Below, in pieces: positions 36,397-42,099 of a stretch of 42,099 nucleotides of DNA (positions within the stretch are counted from its first letter, which is position 1; each line of letters starts with the position of its first letter). Source of the stretch: an uncultured Planctomyces sp. GTDB lineage: Bacteria; Planctomycetota; Planctomycetia; Planctomycetales; Planctomycetaceae. The position numbers were made by a program, and so were the translations under genes. The DNA is taken from contig CALGTK010000064.1 in assembly GCA_937904325.1 (NCBI GenBank), positions 1-42,099 of the forward strand, written 5' to 3'. Under the pieces are notes generated by a model. It had not been told where the DNA came from. It ran no database searches and worked only from the letters and a program-made list of their open reading frames with translations.

Positions 36397-38127
36397 TCAG
36401 TCGGTCGATGCTTCTTCTTCAGATGAAATCGCGTAGAGCGTCGACTTATTGGCAATATACAGGACGTCGTTCGCTACGATCGGAGAACTGTAGACCGCAT
36501 TACCGACATTGATCTCGACGATCGGTTCTTCGTCCGGCATGGCGATTTCCGGGTCAGACGACATTTTGAAGATTGCGATGTCGCCATCCTCGTCGCCAAT
36601 GTAGACCTTGCCGTCGACGATCAGCGGTGACCCCCAGGCGGCTGCGAACATGTCGTATTTCCAGTAGAGGACCGGCGGATGAGTTCCGTCTTCGTTGGTT
36701 GTCTTTTCGTCAATCTTCTTAGCGTCCAGGCAATGGAAGAGTCCGCTGAAGTCAGAGATGAACATCAGGTCGTTTTTGATGGCTGCCGTACCGATTGTGC
36801 GGTGCATTGTTTCTTCGAATGAGAATTTACCGTTTCCGTCTGAGTCAACCTTTGTGTAATGCCACACAACGGCTGAGTTCGGGTTCTGCTCGATCTTGTC
36901 GCCTTCGTCGGTATCGACAGTCTGGAGACGCCGCGCAGAAATGGCTTTACCGTCTTTGTCTTTCGCGAGCGTCGAGCTGACGTCACCTTGTTTGTTGGGG
37001 TTAATGCACCAGATATGGCCCACGCCTTCGCCATGTTCTGGATCCTGTCCCACGGAGACGTAGACCATTCCGTCATAGATGACCGGTGTGGCAATGATAT
37101 TGTTACGTGTTCCGCGGCCACCCAGAATCCATTTTGAGTCTTTCGGATTGCCGTCGAGTTTCCATAGCAGCTTTGGGTTACCGTTGCCGTCGCCTTTAGG
37201 ATCGAAGCTGTAAACCCAGCCGTCGCCACCAGCAAAGATCGCCTGCACCTGTCCGTTGAATTCTCCGATCGTCGGAGACGACCACTGGCCGTGCAGGATG
37301 TTGGCTCCAGGCGACTTGTCGCTCCAGAGCAGTTCGCCAGTGTTTCGATCAAGGGCGATGAAGCTCGGAGCGTCCGGCGATGGCAGGTTGATGTGCGATT
37401 CGTCCAGGCCGTTCGACGTGTTGACCAGCAGGATGTCGCCAGCCAGAGCAACCGAGCAGCTGCACATGTTGTGCTGCGAAACCTTTAGTCTGGCCATCAT
37501 GTCGAAGACCCAGAGCACGTCGGCTTCGTCTTTGTTCTCGTTTGGTTCGGCGGTGTAAGAGCCGTCGTTTTCGTCGTCAAGGAAGCCTTCTGTATCGAGA
37601 CAGCGAACTTCGCCGCGGCTGGTCACAAACCAGAGTCGGTCGCCGTCAATGACTGGTGAGCAGCAGACGCCCTGGAGTGGCCAATCGTGAACTCGACCGG
37701 TCGAGAGCTTAGGACTCGAGTGCTGCCACAGAAATTTCCCAGTCTTCTCGTCGAAGCAGAGCAGGCAGCCGAGGTCGACATTGCTTGGGTAGCGTTTCAG
37801 GTGTCCGGCACCGTTGTTTGTACCGACGTAAACTTTTCCGTTGGCGATTGCCGGGTTTCCGTAAGTCTGCGAACCGAGCCTGGCGGACCACTTAATGTTG
37901 GTTCCGTCGTCGATGTCCCATTCAATCGGAATGTTCTTTCCGTTTGGGGTGTTGTTCTTACCGGACCATCCGCCCCACTGAGGCCAGTCTTTCGGGCCGA
38001 CTTTCAGTTTGGCGAGGTCTTTGGCGATCTCGGCGGTGGGATCGTAATCCTGAGCGTGTACCTGTCCGACGCTGACGCCGATCGACAGCGTCAGTAGCGT
38101 CAGGAAGTAAGCTGTATTGTTTTTCAT
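36397..38127 (-). CDS. Secreted PQQ-like beta-propeller protein
   Basis: A 576-residue protein with a signal peptide (MKNNTAYFLTLLTLSIGVSVG...HAQD). Repeated blade motifs of the PQQ/pyrrolo-quinoline type run through the chain: GKVYVGTNNG, CFDEKTGKFLWQHSS, ALDRNTGELLWSDKSPG, GWVYSFDPKGDG, GMVYVSVGQDPEHG, DLMFISDFSGLFHCLDAKK and GKVYIGDEDGDIAIF. I see no dehydrogenase active-site signature and no heme motif, so it is a binding or assembly propeller rather than a proven enzyme. It lies 73 bp downstream of a second propeller gene and ends at a strong terminator. Confidence 0.86.
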   Translation of the reverse strand: MKNNTAYFLTLLTLSIGVSVGQVHAQDYDPTAEIAKDLAKLKVGPKDWPQWGGWSGKNNTPNGKNIPIEWDIDDGTNIKWSARLGSQTYGNPAIANGKVYVGTNNGAGHLKRYPSNVDLGCLLCFDEKTGKFLWQHSSPKLSTGRVHDWPLQGVCCSPVIDGDRLWFVTSRGEVRCLDTEGFLDDENDGSYTAEPNENKDEADVLWVFDMMARLKVSQHNMCSCSVALAGDILLVNTSNGLDESHINLPSPDAPSFIALDRNTGELLWSDKSPGANILHGQWSSPTIGEFNGQVQAIFAGGDGWVYSFDPKGDGNGNPKLLWKLDGNPKDSKWILGGRGTRNNIIATPVIYDGMVYVSVGQDPEHGEGVGHIWCINPNKQGDVSSTLAKDKDGKAISARRLQTVDTDEGDKIEQNPNSAVVWHYTKVDSDGNGKFSFEETMHRTIGTAAIKNDLMFISDFSGLFHCLDAKKIDEKTTNEDGTHPPVLYWKYDMFAAAWGSPLIVDGKVYIGDEDGDIAIFKMSSDPEIAMPDEEPIVEINVGNAVYSSPIVANDVLYIANKSTLYAISSEEEASTD

Positions 38128-38200
38128 AATTCACCTTCAGAACGTTTCAGAAGAGAGTTTCCAGTATTGAAACGATGGTCAGCCGTAAACATTGGCTGGT

Positions 38201-40819
38201 CTAGTTGCTGGAGACTTTTACGTTGTCAAAGAAGACTTCGGCGTCCTTGGCGTTTCCAAACAATCCAGGGCTACCGATTTCGTTGGCGGGATTATCTTCC
38301 CAGGTAATCGTCCATTCTTCAGGCTCTTTGTCGCCTTGCGGCCAGCATTTACCTTTGAGTGTGGAGACTTTATGCCCGTCTTTCTCTGTCACGCTGGTAT
38401 TCAGTTTCAGCGTGTACCACTTGTTGGCTTTCCATTCGAACGGAACAGTGTGGAACTTCTCTTCGTGCGAGATCCATGAAACGATTTTCAGTTCCTGAGC
38501 TGCTCCCATCAGGTCCAGACGGTAGCGCTGTCCGATAACGCCAGCGTCGCCGATCTTGCCATTCCGTTCGGCGCTGTAGATGTCTGCCTGAATGGAGTAA
38601 TTCGAGAAGTTTGTACGCCCCATCCACCCCTGGCTGCGGGCTCCCTTTGGAATCGTTGCGATTTTGCACATGACTCCGTTGCCGGAGACCTTGTCTTCTC
38701 CGCGTTGTATCGTCAATCGCGGGCCGTTGCCTTCGACGTTCTCCCAGGACCATTCAGCCAGCACGCCTTCATTCTTCAGCGTCGTCAGCAGTGGATCCAT
38801 GACGGCTTTTGCGTCGTCGAGCGTCTTGACTGATTCCAGCAGGTTGGAGAAGTCGAGCAGCCCGGTCCAGCGTTGTCGCGGGGTTGTGTTGTCGAAGACT
38901 CGCGTCGGAGCAAAGTTCACAAACTCCGACCGAAAGTAAACGTAGAGTCGTGACAACAGGACGTTTTCGGCTTCCAGCTTCTTGTAGAGATCAAAGTCGA
39001 GTGCAATGTGTCGGTAACGGGCTCCGATCCAGGTGATGGGAATCTCGCCGTCAGAGAATTTGAACTCCCAGGGGAAGTCCGGAATCACTCGGATGCGCGA
39101 CGTGCCGGTCAGTTCGCCGACTTTCGCTGTGAGAATTGTGGCGTCGTGTGAGTTTGCTTTTGATGCCGTGAAACGACCATCGGCATCGATACTGCCTGCT
39201 CCACTGATCGAGAACTCAACTTCGTCCGCTTTGCACGTCTTCAGATACTGGCCGTTACTGTTGTAAAGACGGACATGGTGAAGCTGACGCTGTCCTTGCG
39301 GCCCACCCTTCAGCAAGGTGTCGACCGGCACAAGCTGCAGATGAGCAGGCTCCATGTCAAATCCGACAGCCTTTTCGACCTTCGCTTCCGGACGAGGGTC
39401 AGCAGCCGGTTTTGCATCCTTTTTGCCGATGCAGTACATGCCTGCTCCGGTAGTGATGTAGAGACGTCCGTGCGAAATGATCGGGGACGCCGAGACATCG
39501 CCATCCAGACGCAGCTTATGAATTCGGTCGAGGCTGCCGTCTTCGTTGACTTTAAAAATGGCCCAGCGTCCGTTGCCTTCGCAGGTGAAGATTTTGCCGT
39601 CGGCATACAGAAGGCTTGCCCGCCCCATGGTGCCAAGCTTCTCGCGACCAACCTGCTCGCCAGTTTTCAGGTCAATGATCAGCAGGTTGCCCTTATCCTC
39701 GACGGCGTAGACGCGATTGCCAACGACGATTGGGGCACTTTTACCGATGTACATCTCGCGGTTACGCCAGACTTCGCCGGTCTTTGTGATGTCGCCTTTA
39801 GAGTTGAGCTTCAGCGAGAACAACGCACCCATTTCAGTACTGTCTACGTTTTCTTCGCTGTGGCCGCCGATGACAAAGTCGCCAGCGACGACAGGTGCCG
39901 TGTTGATGCCACGTCGCGAGATGTTGTACTTCCAGATCGGAACACCGGTTGAAGGTTGAATTGCGTGCACGCCGCCGTCGCCCGATCCGAAGACGAGAGC
40001 CGGTGCTCCGTCAATGACCGTCAGCGAGGGAGCACTGTAAGTCGTGTCGTAAGGCAGCGGTCGAGTTCCGTTGAACCAGACCGGTTGACCGTTTCTTTTG
40101 TCGAAGCTGATAAAGCTGTGTCTTGGCTTTGCCTGCTCTCCCCAGCCGATGATGATCGAGCTGATGATCACCTGGTCTTTATAGACGATCGGGAAGTTGG
40201 TTCGTCCGCCGTAGGTGCTCAGCAGGCCGAATTCTTCGCTGAGTGAATGACGCCAGAGTGTCTTGCCGGTTTCGCCGTTGATACATTGAAAGTAGCCGCA
40301 AACTCCGAGAGCAAACACATTGCCGGTTTCGGGGTCACCGCTGACGCTCGACCAGGCAACCCGCGTGTCAGGGACGTCTGACAGGAAGACGTTGAATTTG
40401 TTTTCCCATTTGACTTTGCCAGTCGCCGCGTCGGCACAGACGACCTTCTCGCCTTCTTCTTCTGAGCCGGGATTGAGGTTTGCCAGGAAGTAGATGTTCC
40501 CGTTCATGACGATCGGGGTGGACCGCGAGGCAAACTCCGGTTTGAACCACAGCAGGTTCTCGCCGTCCGGTGACCAGCTATCGACAATGCCGGTCTCACG
40601 GGAGATCCCGTTCATTTCCGGACCACGCCAGTAAGGCCAGTCGAGCGGATCGGGATCGGCCGCGGAAATACCTTGTGAGGTAACGACGATGGCTAGAATC
40701 GTCAGAAGAGAGGACCGCAAAGCCGCGGCGCGGTGGATCGTCCAAATGCTACTCGACGATGACCCGCACGCGTTTTGCGCGATGTTAGATGGTTCGTTGT
40801 GCAAAGGGGAAAATCTCAT
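38201..40819 (-). CDS. Secreted PQQ-like propeller with C-terminal beta-sandwich domain
   Basis: About 872 residues from the ATG at 40819; the frame stays open 65 codons upstream, but that part has no leader. A membrane-signal segment (LRSSLLTILAIVVTSQGISA) lies about 35-55. Propeller blades follow (DWPYWRGPEMNGISRETGI, CADAATGKVKWENKF, QCINGETGKTLWRH, SFDKRNGQPVWFNG), to about residue 480. An Ig-like stretch (ISGAGSIDADGRFTASKA) follows, then a C-terminal LamG/DUF1080-like beta-sandwich ending AEVFFDNVKV. Such proteins are common at planctomycete surfaces. It is probably cotranscribed with the next propeller gene downstream. Ligand unknown. Confidence 0.85.
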   Translation of the reverse strand: MRFSPLHNEPSNIAQNACGSSSSSIWTIHRAAALRSSLLTILAIVVTSQGISAADPDPLDWPYWRGPEMNGISRETGIVDSWSPDGENLLWFKPEFASRSTPIVMNGNIYFLANLNPGSEEEGEKVVCADAATGKVKWENKFNVFLSDVPDTRVAWSSVSGDPETGNVFALGVCGYFQCINGETGKTLWRHSLSEEFGLLSTYGGRTNFPIVYKDQVIISSIIIGWGEQAKPRHSFISFDKRNGQPVWFNGTRPLPYDTTYSAPSLTVIDGAPALVFGSGDGGVHAIQPSTGVPIWKYNISRRGINTAPVVAGDFVIGGHSEENVDSTEMGALFSLKLNSKGDITKTGEVWRNREMYIGKSAPIVVGNRVYAVEDKGNLLIIDLKTGEQVGREKLGTMGRASLLYADGKIFTCEGNGRWAIFKVNEDGSLDRIHKLRLDGDVSASPIISHGRLYITTGAGMYCIGKKDAKPAADPRPEAKVEKAVGFDMEPAHLQLVPVDTLLKGGPQGQRQLHHVRLYNSNGQYLKTCKADEVEFSISGAGSIDADGRFTASKANSHDATILTAKVGELTGTSRIRVIPDFPWEFKFSDGEIPITWIGARYRHIALDFDLYKKLEAENVLLSRLYVYFRSEFVNFAPTRVFDNTTPRQRWTGLLDFSNLLESVKTLDDAKAVMDPLLTTLKNEGVLAEWSWENVEGNGPRLTIQRGEDKVSGNGVMCKIATIPKGARSQGWMGRTNFSNYSIQADIYSAERNGKIGDAGVIGQRYRLDLMGAAQELKIVSWISHEEKFHTVPFEWKANKWYTLKLNTSVTEKDGHKVSTLKGKCWPQGDKEPEEWTITWEDNPANEIGSPGLFGNAKDAEVFFDNVKVSSN

Positions 40820-41492
40820 GACTGCTACGTTCCGTGCTGAGAGGATCAGTCCTGGGAAGATGGCTGCCGAGCGACGACATCCGTTGTTTTGAGGTAACGC
40901 CGGGGTTGTGCCGTTCAGGTGTGCTGACAAAGTCAAATTACGCAGAGATTCCGGATGAGGGGTGGACGAGGTTGGGAATCTGAGTTGTTGGCTGGGAGCC
41001 AGAGGCGGGATCAAGGTTGTACCGGCTGCCCGCCAGCGACGCGCGTCGAAACATTAACAGACGGCAATCTGCATCGGCAAGGAACGGCAGTATTCGGTCC
41101 GTCCCCCGCGGACACTCGCCGAACAACCCTGCAATCAGATCTGCCCCTGGACCTCTCAATCCACACATTATACCGCCTGTGAGTGCTGCATGGGTTTGGC
41201 ATGAGCCGCGCGTAACGATTATTGCGACGCGCGAAGATTCCGGCCTGACATTTGGTTCTGATCTGACAGGAAAGTCCGCCGCGTCGCCAAACTCGGTGTA
41301 GGTTCTCTGTGATGCCTTGCTTTCCCGATCGGATACCTCATTCGGCCTGAAAGCTATCGGCATCGCACGGCGGGCAGATGGCCCCCAGGACACATGGATG
41401 CTGTAGCTGGCAGAAACGTGGTTCGCTCGATTGTCTGTGATGCGAACTGCCTGACCAGCTTCCTTCAACGAACGTAACAGGAGTCGAAGCCG
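40820..41492. other. Spacer between divergent propeller and LEPR-XLL genes
   Basis: About 670 bp between divergent genes. The long minus-strand frames here have no recognisable product and look like chance in GC-rich DNA. Promoters for both flanking genes should lie here, but none could be placed with confidence. Confidence 0.45.
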
Positions 41493-42099
41493 TGCGAATC
41501 TCCCACTGGTTAACCCGTCTGCAGAATCGTCCTCTTCGAAGAACTCGCCGTGCGAAATCGCAGCAGGTGACGGAGTCGCTCGAACAGCGGACGCTGTTGA
41601 CGATCATCGGAGTACCCATCAGCCCGACAGAGTTGACGATCTTTGCTGATGACGGCGACAGCGTGACTGTCCAACGAAACTCGACGTCAGGCGAAGTCGA
41701 AGTTCTGGACGCAACGATGCAGCCAGTGGCGGCTATCCCGACGTTCCAGGCCAGCACGCTGACGGCGTTGAATATCTTCGCAGGCGATGCGGACAACACG
41801 ATCGATGTGAGTCCGCTTACGTCCGTCGAATTTCCAGCGCTGACAACAATCGTGATCGACTCGGGTGACGGCGATGATGTGATCACCGGCAGCGATGACT
41901 TTGCTGAGTTGATCGATGCCGACGACGGAAATGACACAATCACCGGCAACGGCGGTGATGACACCATCGATGCTGGAGACGGCAACGACATGGTCACCGG
42001 CGGAGCGGGTGTTGATTCGATCCTCGGTGGCGATGGTCAGGATACGATCGACGGCGGCGATGGCAATGACAACATCGATGCCGGCGACGGTCAGGATTC
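41493..42099 (+). CDS. LEPR-XLL-type surface protein with RTX-like repeats, N-terminal part
   Basis: A GTG at 41493 with AGGAG 8 nt upstream opens a frame that runs off the right edge after about 202 codons. The N-terminus has a basic segment and then SLEQRTLLT (residues 29-37), the LEPR-XLL motif found at the start of giant planctomycete surface proteins. From about residue 130 the chain becomes Asp/Gly-rich with nonapeptide-like units (GDGDDVITG, GNGGDDTID, GDGNDMVTGG, GGDGQDTIDGG), which resemble calcium-binding hemolysin-type repeats. This predicts a large secreted, calcium-binding cell-surface protein. The rest is outside the window. Confidence 0.88.

Noticed and set aside
40938-41468. 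176-codon minus-strand frame in the spacer before the LEPR-XLL gene
   Set aside because: No recognised motif and no start signal; probably chance.
41338-41997. 219-codon minus-strand frame rich in Ser/Pro/Val
   Set aside because: Antisense to the RTX-like repeats of the LEPR-XLL gene; its repetitive composition mirrors the repeats on the other strand.

Overview
The window reads as chromosomal DNA from a planctomycete. The evidence is a DUF1501 twin-arginine protein, a type I sulfatase, PQQ-type beta-propeller proteins, Gfo/Idh/MocA and propeller-type sugar enzymes, a VWA protein with a TonB-like N-terminal anchor, a LEPR-XLL-type surface protein, and a bacterial microcompartment (BMC) locus of the Planctomycetes/Verrucomicrobia (PV) type. 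The species cannot be named from the sequence alone. No tRNA, rRNA, CRISPR array, transposase or phage gene was recognised.

Layout. 1-9.5 kb: mostly secreted or sugar-related enzymes: a 5'-truncated view of a metallophosphoesterase, two alpha/beta hydrolases, a Gfo/Idh/MocA oxidoreductase convergent with an N-carbamoyl-D-amino-acid hydrolase, a ceramidase-like protein, a beta-propeller glycosidase-like protein and a DUF1501 protein. 9.5-13.4 kb: a VWA protein and a secreted TIM-barrel glycosidase-like protein. 13.66-22.4 kb: the BMC operon. 22.4-30.5 kb: zinc-ribbon and TPR membrane proteins, an M16 protease, DUF423, a small membrane protein behind a 17-bp tandem repeat, a FabF-like ketosynthase and UbiX. 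30.6-33.75 kb: a secreted hypothetical protein and the primary sigma factor RpoD with a strong terminator. 34.6-40.8 kb: a sulfatase and two PQQ-like propeller proteins on the minus strand. 41.5 kb to the end: the start of a LEPR-XLL/RTX-repeat protein.

The BMC operon is the core of the window: DeoR regulator, PduL, two BMC-H, an acetate-kinase homologue, BMC-P, CoA-acylating aldehyde dehydrogenase, BMC-P, an unrecognised cargo candidate, BMC-P, class II aldolase, and a lactate/malate dehydrogenase, all on the plus strand and ending at a hairpin. By analogy with the characterised planctomycete organelle for fucose and rhamnose degradation, the aldolase would split a deoxy-sugar phosphate into DHAP and lactaldehyde. 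The aldehyde dehydrogenase, PduL and kinase would then take lactaldehyde to an acyl-CoA, an acyl-phosphate and an acid plus ATP, and the dehydrogenase would recycle NADH.

The points most worth checking are in this operon: an acetate kinase with substituted catalytic residues, a cargo candidate joining an encapsulation-type helix, a TPSARDW motif and an RpiB-like domain, cysteine-rich tails on PduL and in the aldolase linker, an arginine at the specificity position of the dehydrogenase, and four helically phased GTGA boxes at the regulator's promoter. The locus class itself is already described; these details may not be.
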